A stretch of 64,000 nucleotides of DNA from Leisingera sp. M658 (GTDB lineage: Bacteria; Pseudomonadota; Alphaproteobacteria; Rhodobacterales; Rhodobacteraceae): positions 1,876,501 to 1,940,500 of the forward strand of contig NZ_CP083546.1 in the NCBI RefSeq assembly GCF_025144145.1, read 5' to 3'. Every line of letters starts with the position of its first letter. Positions within the stretch are counted from its first letter, which is position 1. The position numbers were made by a program, and so were the translations under genes. The notes beneath the pieces were generated by a model. That model ran no database searches. It saw only the letters and a list, made by a program, of their open reading frames with translations, and was not told the origin of the DNA. Positions 48,034 to 56,759 of this stretch are shown here, in pieces.

Positions 48034-48142
48034 TTCATGCCTCAAATTGACCAACCACCAACCTTTATGACCAAATTGAGTGCTGGAATCCATCACATAT
48101 CGGAGGTTCTTAGTATGAAAGCTAAGTTTTTGAGAGGCCAAA
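48034..48142. promoter_or_regulatory. Divergent promoter/operator between AsnC-type gene and arginase
   Basis: AT-rich 109-bp region. It includes CAAATTGACCAACCACCAACC and TTTATGACCAAATTGAG, near-repeats of the type bound by Lrp/AsnC proteins. A strong GGAGG at 48102-48106 precedes an ATG at 48115 that is not the arginase frame (see findings). Operator assignment is inference. Confidence 0.45.
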
Positions 48143-49072
48143 ATGGTGACATCGCAACATTGCATCCTCATTGGCGCCCCGGTGGACAGTGGAAAACGCC
48201 GGGCCGGCTGCCTGATGGGTCCCGACGCCTACCGCACTGCCGGGCTTGCCCCCGCACTGGAAAGCCTTGGCCACACGGTCGAAGACCTTGGCAATCTGGC
48301 ACCCGAGCCCCATACCCCCGACAGCAATGACGGGCTGGTTTTTGCCCGAAATGAAACAATCGGCTGGACCGCACGTCTGGCACAGGCGGCAGAAGACGCG
48401 CTTGAGTGCGGTCTGCCGGTGTTCCTGGGCGGCGATCACTCACTCTCGCTCGGCTCCGTCGCCGGGGCCGCAAACTACGCTGCCAAGGTCGGTCGGCCGC
48501 TGTTTGTTCTGTGGCTGGACGCGCATACCGATTTCCACACGCCTGAAACATCGGACAGCGGCAACCTGCATGGAACACCTGTTGGTTATTTCACTGGACG
48601 CAAAGGGTTCGAGGGCTTTCCTAATGTCACCAACCCGGTGCCGCAGGAGAATGTCTGCATGATCGGCCTGCGGTCTGTCGACACCCAGGAACGGCTTGCC
48701 CTGGAAGGCAGCTCCATCCGCACCCATGACATGCGCCACATCGATGAGAACGGCATTGCGGGTCCGCTGAACCGGTTTCTGGAGCACGTCGCCCAGGCCA
48801 ATGGCATGCTGCATGTCTCGCTGGACGTGGACTTCTTGGACCCGTCCGTCGCCCCGGCAGTTGGCACCACCGTTCCGGGTGGCGCCACGGTCCGCGAAGC
48901 GCATCTGGTTTGTGAAATCCTGCATGACTCTGGGCTGATGACCTCTTTGGATCTCGTGGAATTGAACCCGTTTCTGGATGAACGCGGACGCACTGCGCAC
49001 TTGATGGTGGATCTCTGCGCTTCGGCCCTAGGCCGCCGCGTCTTTGACCGCCCGACACGGAGCTATCAGTGA
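48143..49072 (+). CDS. rocF: Arginase
   Basis: Hydrolyses arginine to ornithine and urea, Mn-dependent. 309 residues. Metal-binding motifs: FLGGDHSLSLGSVAGA (His), LWLDAHTDFHTPETSD (Asp-His-Asp cluster), and SLDVDFLDPSVAPAVGT. GNLHGTPVGYFTG is typical of arginases. ATG 48143 follows GAGAGG by 6 bases. Its stop overlaps the GTG of ctlX. First gene of the operon, divergent from the AsnC-type regulator. Confidence 0.93.
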   Translation: MVTSQHCILIGAPVDSGKRRAGCLMGPDAYRTAGLAPALESLGHTVEDLGNLAPEPHTPDSNDGLVFARNETIGWTARLAQAAEDALECGLPVFLGGDHSLSLGSVAGAANYAAKVGRPLFVLWLDAHTDFHTPETSDSGNLHGTPVGYFTGRKGFEGFPNVTNPVPQENVCMIGLRSVDTQERLALEGSSIRTHDMRHIDENGIAGPLNRFLEHVAQANGMLHVSLDVDFLDPSVAPAVGTTVPGGATVREAHLVCEILHDSGLMTSLDLVELNPFLDERGRTAHLMVDLCASALGRRVFDRPTRSYQ

Positions 49073-49998
49073 CCAGCCTGCAAGCCCCCTCTGCCGTAGT
49101 CATGATCCGGCCGCATCATTTCCGCTCAAACCCGGAAACAAAGGATGATAACGCCTTCCAAACTCAGGAAAATACTTCGGCTGAAACGACATCTGCCCAG
49201 GCACTGGCAGAGTTCGACGGCGCCGTGGAAACCCTGCGCGGCGCTGGTGTTACCGTGCATGTTTTTGACGACACCACCATCAACACACCGGACAGCGTTT
49301 TCCCGAACAACTGGTTTTCTACCCATGCCGGCGGCCATGTTGCGGTTTACCCGATGTTCGCTGACAACCGGCGCAAGGAACGGCGCTGGGATGTGATCGA
49401 ACTGCTGAAGCGGGACTACCGGGTTCAGGATGTGATCGACTACTCCGGTCTGGAACAGGACGGGCTGTCGCTGGAAGGCACCGGAGCCATGGTGCTCGAC
49501 CACATCGGCCGCATTGCCTACACGGTGAAATCCAATCGCGCCGACCCGATCCTGCTGGAGCGGTTTTGCACCCATTTCAACTTTGAACCTATGGTGTTCG
49601 AAGCCAAAGATGAAGCCGGCCGCGACGTCTATCACACCAATGTGCTGATGGGGATCGGCACCGAGTACGCGTTGATTTGCCTCGATATGATCGTTGATCC
49701 CGCGCGCCGTTCCGAAGTCGCCGCGCGGCTGGAGGAGACCGGCCGCAGTGTGATTGATCTGACGCAGGATCAGATCGCCAATTTTGCCGGAAACGCGCTG
49801 GAACTCACTGGCAAGAAACGCATTCTTGCACTTTCTGCCAAGGCGCTGGACGCATTGCGGCCGGACCAGATTGCAGAAATCGAAAGGAGCGCAGAGCCGC
49901 TCCCCCTGACCATTCCGACCATAGAAACCGCAGGCGGGTCGGTGCGCTGCATGCTGGCAGGCATCCACCTCAGCCCCCGTGAAAGGATTTCCGCATGA
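49069..49998 (+). CDS. ctlX: Citrulline-utilisation hydrolase (CtlX-type guanidino/ureido hydrolase)
   Basis: 309 residues of the amidinotransferase (pentein) fold. NTPDSVFPNNWFSTH near residue 75 holds the substrate-binding Asp, EGTGAMVLDHIGRIAY a Glu, VYHTNVLMGIGTEYAL the catalytic His, and VRCMLAGIHL near the C-terminus the nucleophilic Cys. CtlX cleaves citrulline to ornithine, CO2 and ammonia in Francisella; NG,NG-dimethylarginine or arginine deimination is an alternative. Starts with GTG overlapping the arginase stop, and ends as ATGA with ocd, so the three are coupled. Confidence 0.85.
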   Translation: MTSLQAPSAVVMIRPHHFRSNPETKDDNAFQTQENTSAETTSAQALAEFDGAVETLRGAGVTVHVFDDTTINTPDSVFPNNWFSTHAGGHVAVYPMFADNRRKERRWDVIELLKRDYRVQDVIDYSGLEQDGLSLEGTGAMVLDHIGRIAYTVKSNRADPILLERFCTHFNFEPMVFEAKDEAGRDVYHTNVLMGIGTEYALICLDMIVDPARRSEVAARLEETGRSVIDLTQDQIANFAGNALELTGKKRILALSAKALDALRPDQIAEIERSAEPLPLTIPTIETAGGSVRCMLAGIHLSPRERISA

Positions 49999-51041
49999 CA
50001 CAGCCTTCGGAAAAAGCACTGGTGCCTTTTGTCAGCGTCGACAATATGATGCGCCTCGTTCATCACATCGGCGTCGAGCAGATTCTGCGCGATCTTGCGG
50101 GCTATGTGGAAGACGATTTCAAACGCTGGGAGCTGTTCGACAAAACCCCTCGTGTCGCCAGCCATTCGGATGTAGGCGTGATAGAGCTGATGCCAACTTC
50201 GGACGGCGAGGCCTATGGGTTCAAATATGTAAACGGCCATCCCAAGAATACGTCCGAAGGCCTGCAGACTGTCACCGCCTTTGGGCTGCTGGCAGATGTC
50301 TACACCGGCTATCCGGTGCTGCTGACCGAGATGACCATGCTGACCGCCTTGCGCACCGCGGCAACCTCAGCAATGGCTGCCAAGTATCTGGCACCAAAAG
50401 GGTCAACCACGATGGCGATGATCGGCAATGGCGCCCAGTCGGAATTCCAGACCCTGGCGATGAAAGCGATAATCGGCCTCAAATCCGTGCGCCTCTATGA
50501 CAAAGACACCGCAGCAACCGCAAAATGCGCCAGAAATTTGGAAGGGCTAGGGGTTGAGGTTGTGTCCTGTAAAACGCCGGAAGAGGCCATTGAAGGGGCC
50601 CAAATCCTTACCACCTGCACCGCGGACAAGCAAAACGCCACCATCCTGACCGACAACATGGTCGGCAGCGGCGTGCATATCAACGCGATTGGCGGCGACT
50701 GTCCGGGCAAAACGGAATTGGCAGCCGGCATCCTCAGCCGCTCTGACGTCTTTGTCGAATACCCGCCGCAAACCCGGATCGAAGGCGAAATTCAGCAAAT
50801 GCCGGAGGATTTTGCCGTCACTGAGCTGTGGGAGGTGATTTCAGGCCAAAAACAGGGCCGCACCGGTGACCGGCAGATCACGCTGTTCGACAGCGTCGGC
50901 TTTGCGATCGAGGATTTCTCGGCCTTGCGTTACATTCGCGACCGCATCAAAGGCACGGACTATTTCATCGACCTGGACATGCTCGCAGATCCGGACGATC
51001 CGCGCGATTTGTTTGGTATGCTTCAGCGCGCCAAAGGCTGA
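49995..51041 (+). CDS. ocd: Ornithine cyclodeaminase
   Basis: Converts ornithine directly to proline and ammonia with bound NAD+. 348 residues of the OCD/mu-crystallin family. Features: ELMPTSDGEAYGFKYVNGHP, LLTEMTMLTALRTAATSAMA, the Rossmann motif AMIGNGAQSEFQTLA, VHINAIGGDCPGKTELA with the catalytic Asp. ATGA overlap with ctlX completes a three-gene route arginine/citrulline to ornithine to proline. Confidence 0.93.
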   Translation: MTQPSEKALVPFVSVDNMMRLVHHIGVEQILRDLAGYVEDDFKRWELFDKTPRVASHSDVGVIELMPTSDGEAYGFKYVNGHPKNTSEGLQTVTAFGLLADVYTGYPVLLTEMTMLTALRTAATSAMAAKYLAPKGSTTMAMIGNGAQSEFQTLAMKAIIGLKSVRLYDKDTAATAKCARNLEGLGVEVVSCKTPEEAIEGAQILTTCTADKQNATILTDNMVGSGVHINAIGGDCPGKTELAAGILSRSDVFVEYPPQTRIEGEIQQMPEDFAVTELWEVISGQKQGRTGDRQITLFDSVGFAIEDFSALRYIRDRIKGTDYFIDLDMLADPDDPRDLFGMLQRAKG

Positions 51042-51074
51042 CCCAATGCAAAGGCGGCCCGCTAAACTGAGGCC

Positions 51075-51095
51075 GCCGGCACCTCCGGCCTTTTC
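51075..51095 (+). terminator. Terminator after ocd
   Basis: GCCGG (51075-51079) pairs with CCGGC (51085-51089), followed by CTTTTCG. An overlapping GGCGGCC/GGCCGCC pairing (51053-51059 with 51071-51077) upstream could compete with it. Confidence 0.5.
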
Positions 51096-51223
51096 GCCTG
51101 ATCACCGCACTTTTGGCCCTGCAGGCGACGCTCAAGGGGATCTGAGCAACCGCGCCTAACGTAGGCTGGTACACAGGTAAAAAGGCCGGACACCTTAACT
51201 TTCAATATCTTAAAAACTTTTCT

Positions 51224-51808
51224 TCAGGCGTCCAATTCGGTATCCCAGTAAAGGAAATCCATCCAGCTGTCATGCAGATGGTTCGGCGGAAACTTACGTC
51301 CGGTATTGCGCAGCTCCTCTGCGCCTGGACGGCGCGGCGGTTTGCGCAAGGACATACCAGCCCGATGCAGCGATTTCGAACCCTTCTTCAGGTTGCAGGG
51401 GCTGCAGGCCGCCACCACGTTTTCCCAGCTGGTCACCCCCCCCGCCGCACGCGGCACCACATGGTCAAAGGTCAGGTCGCCCTTGCTGCCGCAGTACTGG
51501 CAGTGGAATTCATCCCTCAAAAACAAATTAAAGCGCGTGAAGGCCACGCGCTTTTGAGGTTTCACATAGTCTTTTAGAACCACCACAGAGGGTATTCGGA
51601 TCTCGGTGCTGGGACTGTGCACCACCTCGTCATACTCAGCCACAATCGCCACGCGGTCGAGCCAGGCCGCCTTGACCGCGTCCTGCCAGGACCACAAGGA
51701 CAACGGGTAATAGGATAATGGCCGGTAGTCTGCATTCAGCACCAGCGCCGGGTGCTGCTTCAGCGCCCCTGGAGATCTGACAAACTCTGCTCTGAAATCG
51801 CCATCCAT
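51224..51808 (-). CDS. HNH endonuclease-domain protein
   Basis: 194 residues. The C-terminal half has the HNH nuclease core: EFHCQYCGSKGDLTFDHVVP, TSWENVVAACSPCNLKKG, with two CxxC zinc pairs and the catalytic DH. The N-terminal part (LVLNADYRPLSYYPLSLWSW) is conserved among alphaproteobacteria. Nuclease fold is clear; the biological role (repair, processing) is unknown. Alone, divergent from the pseudouridine synthase by 228 bases. Confidence 0.88.
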   Translation of the reverse strand: MDGDFRAEFVRSPGALKQHPALVLNADYRPLSYYPLSLWSWQDAVKAAWLDRVAIVAEYDEVVHSPSTEIRIPSVVVLKDYVKPQKRVAFTRFNLFLRDEFHCQYCGSKGDLTFDHVVPRAAGGVTSWENVVAACSPCNLKKGSKSLHRAGMSLRKPPRRPGAEELRNTGRKFPPNHLHDSWMDFLYWDTELDA

Positions 51809-52036
51809 TGTGAACGTCTTCCTCGCACTGATCTTCCGTTTTCCGGAACCAGAGCGGGGAAACCGCCCCAGCTTTCATTTGACTATATCTCGTGGTTAGC
51901 GCCTGACAAGCCCTGATGATCCACAATATCTCGGGATCTTTCTAAGCTGATTCCGTGACAATGCGGTGAAAGTTATCCACAAGCCTGTTTTGCGTTCCCT
52001 CTTGCTCTGCCTGATTGGCCCGCCTATTGCCATGCC

Positions 52037-52690
52037 ATGACCCGCCTGATCCGCTTCAACAAACCTTATGATGTGCTGCCCCAGTTTACCGACCGCGGCA
52101 GCCAGGGCAGCCCTCGTGCCACGCTGAGCAATTTCATTGACTGCCCCGGTGTTTATGCTGCAGGCCGTCTTGACCGGGACAGCGAAGGGCTGATGCTGCT
52201 GACAGACAACGGCCGGCTGCAGTCCTGGATCACCGACCCGAAACATAAAATGAACAAGACCTATTGGGTCCAGGTCGAGGGCACGCCTGGTGCTGAGGCT
52301 CTCAAGTTGCTTGCAGAAGGCATTGAACTTAAAGACGGAATGACGCTGCCAGCCAAAGCCCGGCTGATGGATGAGCCGCCGGGCCTTTGGACCCGCACGC
52401 CGCCTGTCCGGATGCGCAAGACCGTCGCCGACAGCTGGATGGAACTTACAATCCGAGAGGGCCGCAACCGGCAGGTAAGGCGGATGACAGCTGCGGCCGG
52501 ACACCCGACCCTGCGCCTGATCCGCTATAGCATCGGCGCTTGGACGCTAGAGGGGCTGGCCCAGGGAGCGTGGGACGATCTTGAAGCCCCAAGAGTGCCA
52601 GGACCGCCCAAACCTTCGCAAAAACCGTCCCGCAGGCCCAAGGCATCTGCGAAACGGAACCCGGCAAGTGACAGGCCGCGGCGGCGCTGA
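52037..52690 (+). CDS. rluE: 23S rRNA pseudouridine synthase, RsuA/RluE family
   Basis: 217 residues lacking the S4 domain, as in RluE. IRFNKPYDVLPQFTDRG at the N-terminus, AGRLDRDSEGLMLLTDNG with the catalytic Asp, NKTYWVQVEGTP, and REGRNRQVRRMTAAAGHPT. A basic, Pro/Lys/Arg-rich C-terminal tail (about 185-217) probably helps RNA binding. RluE acts at U2457 of 23S rRNA; RluB or RluF specificity cannot be excluded. 12 bases to the glyoxalase-family gene. Confidence 0.88.
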   Translation: MTRLIRFNKPYDVLPQFTDRGSQGSPRATLSNFIDCPGVYAAGRLDRDSEGLMLLTDNGRLQSWITDPKHKMNKTYWVQVEGTPGAEALKLLAEGIELKDGMTLPAKARLMDEPPGLWTRTPPVRMRKTVADSWMELTIREGRNRQVRRMTAAAGHPTLRLIRYSIGAWTLEGLAQGAWDDLEAPRVPGPPKPSQKPSRRPKASAKRNPASDRPRRR

Positions 52691-52702
52691 TATTCTATCA
52701 GC

Positions 52703-53125
52703 ATGCCACCGCAAGCCCCTGCCCCCAAAGCCATTCTGGAAACTGCGCTATATGCCGATGATCTGGACGCGGCGGAAGAATTTTATGGCCGGATCCTGGG
52801 ACTTGAGCGGATTCAACGGATCGGTGACAGGCACGTCTTCTTTCGCTGCGGAACTTCGGTATTGCTGATTTTCAACGCTCAGGAAACCATAAAGCCGCCC
52901 GGCAATCCGCGTTTGCCAGTGCCGCCGCATGGCAGCAGCGGCCCGGGGCACATATGTTTTGCCCAGCCGCGGGCAGACCTGCTTTTGATGCGCGGCCGTC
53001 TGGTGGCATCAGGGGTTGCAATAGAAGCTGAGTTCGACTGGCCCAGCGGAGCACGCTCCCTCTACTTCCGCGACCCCGCCGGAAACTCGATTGAAATCGC
53101 CGAGCCGCAGCTCTGGGCTTTTTGA
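52703..53125 (+). CDS. Glyoxalase/dioxygenase (VOC) superfamily protein
   Basis: 140 residues, single VOC fold. Signature pieces are ALYADDLDAAEEFYGRILGL at the N-terminal beta-alpha-beta unit, HICFAQPRADLLLMRGRLV, and SLYFRDPAGNSIEIAEPQLW near the C-terminus. Metal ligands likely include His in GPGHICF and Glu in SIEIAE. Substrate unknown (glyoxalase I, fosfomycin or bleomycin resistance, or dioxygenase). It follows the pseudouridine synthase by 12 bases. Confidence 0.83.
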   Translation: MPPQAPAPKAILETALYADDLDAAEEFYGRILGLERIQRIGDRHVFFRCGTSVLLIFNAQETIKPPGNPRLPVPPHGSSGPGHICFAQPRADLLLMRGRLVASGVAIEAEFDWPSGARSLYFRDPAGNSIEIAEPQLWAF

Positions 53126-53141
53126 GTTGGCTGCAGCGCGC

Positions 53142-53185
53142 CGGAAAATTTCAATTTTCCGACCAAAATTCTTGGCAAGAATTTT
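53142..53185. repeat. Two adjacent perfect palindromes between convergent genes
   Basis: GGAAAATT/AATTTTCC (53143-53150, 53153-53160, extended by a C-G pair) and AAAATTCTT/AAGAATTTT (53165-53173, 53177-53185), with a GGC loop in the second. They are followed by the GC-rich palindrome CCGGGCCCGG. Located between the convergent VOC and hydrolase genes, so a bidirectional terminator or a REP-like element is likely. Confidence 0.6.
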
Positions 53186-53262
53186 GCGGGACCGCCGGGC
53201 CCGGCCCGGAGCGCCTCATCTTTAATGTGGCGGCACCAGGGCGGGAAATCTTTGATCCGGCG

Positions 53263-53928
53263 TTACAGCCCCAGTTTATCGCGCATAAAGGCCAAGGCGA
53301 CGCTCAAGCCATCCGGTGCGATGCCATGGCCTGTGCCCTTTTGAATATGGGCAAAGACATCCTGAAAACCGGCCTCCTGCAGAGCTTCCGCCGCTTCCGG
53401 CAAGGATTGCACCGGCACCACGTCGTCCTGATCTCCGTGCACCAGCAGAATCGGCATTTTGGACACGGCTTCGTCCTTGAGCAGTTCAGGCGCCAGCAGA
53501 CGGCCGGAAAAGGCTACAATGCCGGCCACCGCGTCTTCGCGCCGCGGAGCAATCTGCAGGCTCATCATTGTGCCCTGGCTGAACCCGAACAGCACCACCT
53601 GTTCCGGCAGCACGTCCTCGTCCACCATCAGCGCATTCAGGAAGGCATTCAGATCTTCCTCGGCCGCCTGCATGCCGCGCATGCTTTCCTCTTCCGAGGA
53701 GCCGTCGATCCAGGGGATCGGAAACCACTGATAGCCCATCGGGGCGCCGGCACAGGCCTCAGGCGCGTCAGGCGCGACAAACAGCGTATCCGGCAGATGT
53801 TCAGCCAAAGGGTCCGCAAGCCCCAGCAGGTCGGCGCCATTGGCGCCATAGCCATGCAGGAACACCACAATCGAGCGGATATCGCCGGAGAGCGGCTCTT
53901 TGCGGCCGGCATTCAGTACACGAGTCAT
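53263..53928 (-). CDS. Carboxylesterase/phospholipase (alpha/beta-hydrolase, YpfH-like)
   Basis: 221 residues. Catalytic triad: Ser in VVLFGFSQGTMMSLQ, Asp in VHGDQDDVVPVQS, His in KGTGHGIAPDG. VVFLHGYGANGADLLGLADP is the oxyanion region. It is cytoplasmic and probably a broad esterase. The ATG overlaps the stop of the DNA-glycosylase gene on the same strand (ATGA). Confidence 0.88.
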   Translation of the reverse strand: MTRVLNAGRKEPLSGDIRSIVVFLHGYGANGADLLGLADPLAEHLPDTLFVAPDAPEACAGAPMGYQWFPIPWIDGSSEEESMRGMQAAEEDLNAFLNALMVDEDVLPEQVVLFGFSQGTMMSLQIAPRREDAVAGIVAFSGRLLAPELLKDEAVSKMPILLVHGDQDDVVPVQSLPEAAEALQEAGFQDVFAHIQKGTGHGIAPDGLSVALAFMRDKLGL

Positions 53929-54584
53929 CGGATCCCTTCCCTGTCCTTCGCCACCCGGTAATAGGCCCAGAGAATGCGCGCCGCAACCGATCGCCAGGGC
54001 GACCAGTCTTCGGCCATTTGCCGCAGTTCCCGGTCCCTGGGGCGGGCCGGCAGATCAAACAGCATCCTTGCGGCCTCCTGCAAGGCCAGATCACCGTGGG
54101 CAAAGACATCGGCCCGACCCAGCGAAAACATTGCATAAATCTCAGCCGTCCAAACACCGATCCCCGGAACCTCGACCAGACGTGCAATCACTTCCGCATC
54201 CGGAACGTCCCGCAAAGCTTTGAAATCAATGCGTGCCTCTGCCAGCGCACGGGCATAGCGGATCTTTTGGCGGCTGAGGCCCGCTGCGCGCAGTTCCTCA
54301 TCCGTGGCCCACAGTATCTTACGCGGCCCGGTGAGCCTGGCGGCCTTCATCCGGTTCCAGATCGCCTTGGCGGAGGCCACACTCACTTGCTGGCTGACAA
54401 TTGCGCTCAACAGTTCGGCAAACCCGTCCGGCTTGCGGCGCAGCGGCAAAGGGCCGGTCAGTTTCAATGCATCGGCAAACCGGCTGTCCTGCGCGGCCAG
54501 CCATTCGGCGCCCTCCCTCACGCAGGCGTCGCATTGGATAATCCGTCCCGCCCCCGGCAGGATTGTCTGTCCATATGACGCCAC
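53925..54584 (-). CDS. DNA-3-methyladenine glycosylase II family (HhH-GPD)
   Basis: 219 residues. HhH-GPD core: AELLSAIVSQQVSVASAKAIW, VEVPGIGVWTAEIYAMFSLG (helix-hairpin-helix), and VFAHGDLALQEAARML with the catalytic Asp. Excises alkylated bases for base-excision repair. I choose GTG 54584 (VASYGQTILPG) because AGGGGG lies 5 bases upstream; an upstream ATG at 54674 gives 30 more residues without a site. ATGA overlap with the esterase gene. Confidence 0.87.
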   Translation of the reverse strand: MASYGQTILPGAGRIIQCDACVREGAEWLAAQDSRFADALKLTGPLPLRRKPDGFAELLSAIVSQQVSVASAKAIWNRMKAARLTGPRKILWATDEELRAAGLSRQKIRYARALAEARIDFKALRDVPDAEVIARLVEVPGIGVWTAEIYAMFSLGRADVFAHGDLALQEAARMLFDLPARPRDRELRQMAEDWSPWRSVAARILWAYYRVAKDREGIR

Positions 54585-54679
54585 GTTACCCCCTGATTGG
54601 CGGCGGTTGAAAGAAACCGTGATCACAAGGTCCAGCCCGCTGGCTTGCTCCCGCACATATTCACAGCTACGCATCCCAC

Positions 54680-55897
54680 ATGACCATGAGCATGACCACC
54701 CCCAGCGACGCCGTCGCCAAGAAAAACGTTGCCATCCTGGTGCTGGCCCAGGCGCTCCTCGGCGCCCAGATGCCGATGATCTTCATCGTCGGCGGCCTGG
54801 CCGGGCAGTCGCTGGCCTCGAACCCCTGTTTTGCCACCTTGCCGATCTCGCTGATCGTGGCCGGGTCGATGATGGCGGCCACCCCGGTCTCAGCCGTCAT
54901 GCAGCGCTGGGGCCGCCGGGCCGGCTTTTTCGCAGGGGCGGCCTTTGGCGCCTTGGGCGGGCTGGTCGGGGCTTATGGGTTGTACCTTGGCTCCTTTCCG
55001 ATCTTTCTGATCGGCAGCCTGCTGACTGGCGTTTATATGAGCGCGCATGGCTTTTACCGCTTTGCAGCAGCCGACACGGCGTCCGAGGCGTTCCGCCCCA
55101 AGGCGATCTCCTATGTCATGGCAGGCGGGCTTGCAGCGGCCATTATCGGCCCGCAACTTGTAAAGGCCACCAGCCAAGCCTTTGTTATTCCGTTCTTCGG
55201 CACCTACCTGGCGGTGATTGCGGTGAACGTTGTCGGGGCAGCATTGTTTCTGTTCCTCGACATCCCCAAACCGCCAGCCCCCAGCGCTGACAGCCCCAAG
55301 GGCCGCAGCCGGATGGAGCTGCTGAAAACTCCGGTTATTGCTGTTGCAGTGATTTGCGCAATGGTTTCTTACGCGTTGATGAACCTGGTGATGACCTCCA
55401 CGCCGCTGGCGGTGGTCGGCTGCGGTTTTACCGAAGGCAATGCTGCCGACGTGGTCACCTCACATGTTCTGGCGATGTATGTGCCGTCCTTCTTTACCGG
55501 CCACTTGATCGCCCGCTTCGGTGTGGAGAAGATTGTGGCGGCAGGCCTGGTGATCCTTGCCGGCGCCGGTGCTGTTGCCCTGCAAGGCGTTGAAATCGAA
55601 AACTTCTTCATCGCGCTTGTGCTTTTGGGCGTGGGCTGGAATTTCGGCTTTATCGGCGCCACAACCATGCTGGCCGGCGCACATGAAAGCTATGAGCGCG
55701 GCCGGATGCAGGGGCTGAACGACCTTCTGGTCTTTGGCGGGGTTACCATGGCGTCTCTGGCATCAGGCGGGCTGATGAACTGCTCGGGCGGCAACCCGGC
55801 CGACGGCTGGAGCGCGGTGAACATGGCGATGGCGCCCTTCCTGGTGCTGGCCGGCGGCGCGCTGGTGTGGCTGGTTATGCGCCCCAAAGAAGCCTGA
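54680..55897 (+). CDS. MFS transporter (YbfB/DHA-like)
   Basis: 405 residues with 12 predicted membrane helices. Typical MFS motif A-like stretch VMQRWGRRAGFFAGAAFGAL between helices 2 and 3, and a central cytoplasmic loop about 190-215 with DSPKGRSRMELLK. Substrate unknown. Divergent from the glycosylase gene (the gap 54585-54679 holds both promoters). Followed by a good terminator. Confidence 0.88.
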   Translation: MTMSMTTPSDAVAKKNVAILVLAQALLGAQMPMIFIVGGLAGQSLASNPCFATLPISLIVAGSMMAATPVSAVMQRWGRRAGFFAGAAFGALGGLVGAYGLYLGSFPIFLIGSLLTGVYMSAHGFYRFAAADTASEAFRPKAISYVMAGGLAAAIIGPQLVKATSQAFVIPFFGTYLAVIAVNVVGAALFLFLDIPKPPAPSADSPKGRSRMELLKTPVIAVAVICAMVSYALMNLVMTSTPLAVVGCGFTEGNAADVVTSHVLAMYVPSFFTGHLIARFGVEKIVAAGLVILAGAGAVALQGVEIENFFIALVLLGVGWNFGFIGATTMLAGAHESYERGRMQGLNDLLVFGGVTMASLASGGLMNCSGGNPADGWSAVNMAMAPFLVLAGGALVWLVMRPKEA

Positions 55898-55920
55898 GAT
55901 ATTCTCCCGCAATAAAAGGA

Positions 55921-55947
55921 AAGGCGCCCAATCAGGCGCCTTTTTCC
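55921..55947. terminator. Bidirectional terminator after MFS gene
   Basis: AAGGCGCC (55921-55928) pairs perfectly with GGCGCCTT (55935-55942), loop CAATCA, then TTTTTCC. It serves the MFS gene and faces the squalene-synthase-like gene. Confidence 0.9.
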
Positions 55948-55958
55948 TTGGTTTCTAT

Positions 55959-56759
55959 CTACCAGCGGCCAAGGATCGCACGCCGCATCAGGCCGGTTCT
56001 TCGCCGGAATTCGCTTTGCCCCAGCGCGCCCTGCGCCACCCGCTCCGGCTGTTGCAGCGCCTGTTTCAGAATGGCCTCTGCCTGCCAGCCCGCCAGCAAC
56101 GCCCACCCCGCAGGTTTTGAGACCGCGCTGCGGTCTGAGCGGGCTTTAGTCAAATGCTCCAAGCCTTTGCGCGCCAAAGCTTGCACACCTTCCAAGGTGC
56201 CATCCAGCAGCGGGATCCGCTTTTGGGCTTCCAGCTCCGGAATGGCGCGCAACCAATTGGCAATGCCCGCGCCATAGGCGAAGCCCCTTACCGCGGCTTC
56301 ATCCGCCTGACCTAGTGACGCTGCCGCCATCCACATCAGCGAACCGCTGGTGCGGTTAATGTAGCTATCAAATTCAGCTTCATCCCCAAAGGGATCCTTA
56401 TATATATCCCAACGCCGCGCCTCGGCCATACCGTCGATGCAGGCCGCCAGTTCCGGCTTCAGCAGCCGTCCCAATGGCGTGGCCGCATAGTGGCGGCGGA
56501 CAGAACCCCCTTCGGCAATCTCGGCGCCTGCATCACGCCACCATTGCACCCGCATTTCGGCAATCATACTCTCCTGGCTGGCCCAGGGTGCCCGCGCCAG
56601 TTCGATATTGAAAGCATAGAGCGCAAACAGCAACGGCCGCGCCTGAACCGGCGCAGCCATCGTGGCCAAAAACCGGTCCGGGTCGCTTTTCTGGACCAGC
56701 TCGGCGCAGGCCGTCAGATCAGCATCAAACGTCATCCGCCTGCCCGGCCCCGCCATCAT
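55959..56759 (-). CDS. Squalene/phytoene synthase-like protein, probable complex I assembly factor (NDUFAF6-like)
   Basis: 266 residues of the trans-isoprenyl diphosphate synthase fold. The substrate-binding Asp-rich motif (DxxxD) is absent: the region reads FALYAFNIELARAPWA instead, with no paired Asp. This matches the NDUFAF6 side of the family, thought not to make squalene but to help complex I assembly. The start may be 56759, 56756 or 56735; GGCAGGCGG precedes 56735. It overlaps the cimA stop by 35 bases, so translationally coupled to cimA. Confidence 0.8.
   Translation of the reverse strand: MMAGPGRRMTFDADLTACAELVQKSDPDRFLATMAAPVQARPLLFALYAFNIELARAPWASQESMIAEMRVQWWRDAGAEIAEGGSVRRHYAATPLGRLLKPELAACIDGMAEARRWDIYKDPFGDEAEFDSYINRTSGSLMWMAAASLGQADEAAVRGFAYGAGIANWLRAIPELEAQKRIPLLDGTLEGVQALARKGLEHLTKARSDRSAVSKPAGWALLAGWQAEAILKQALQQPERVAQGALGQSEFRRRTGLMRRAILGRW

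Noticed and set aside
55959-56759. Genuine squalene or phytoene synthase
   Set aside because: Missing first Asp-rich motif; no carotenoid or hopanoid genes nearby.
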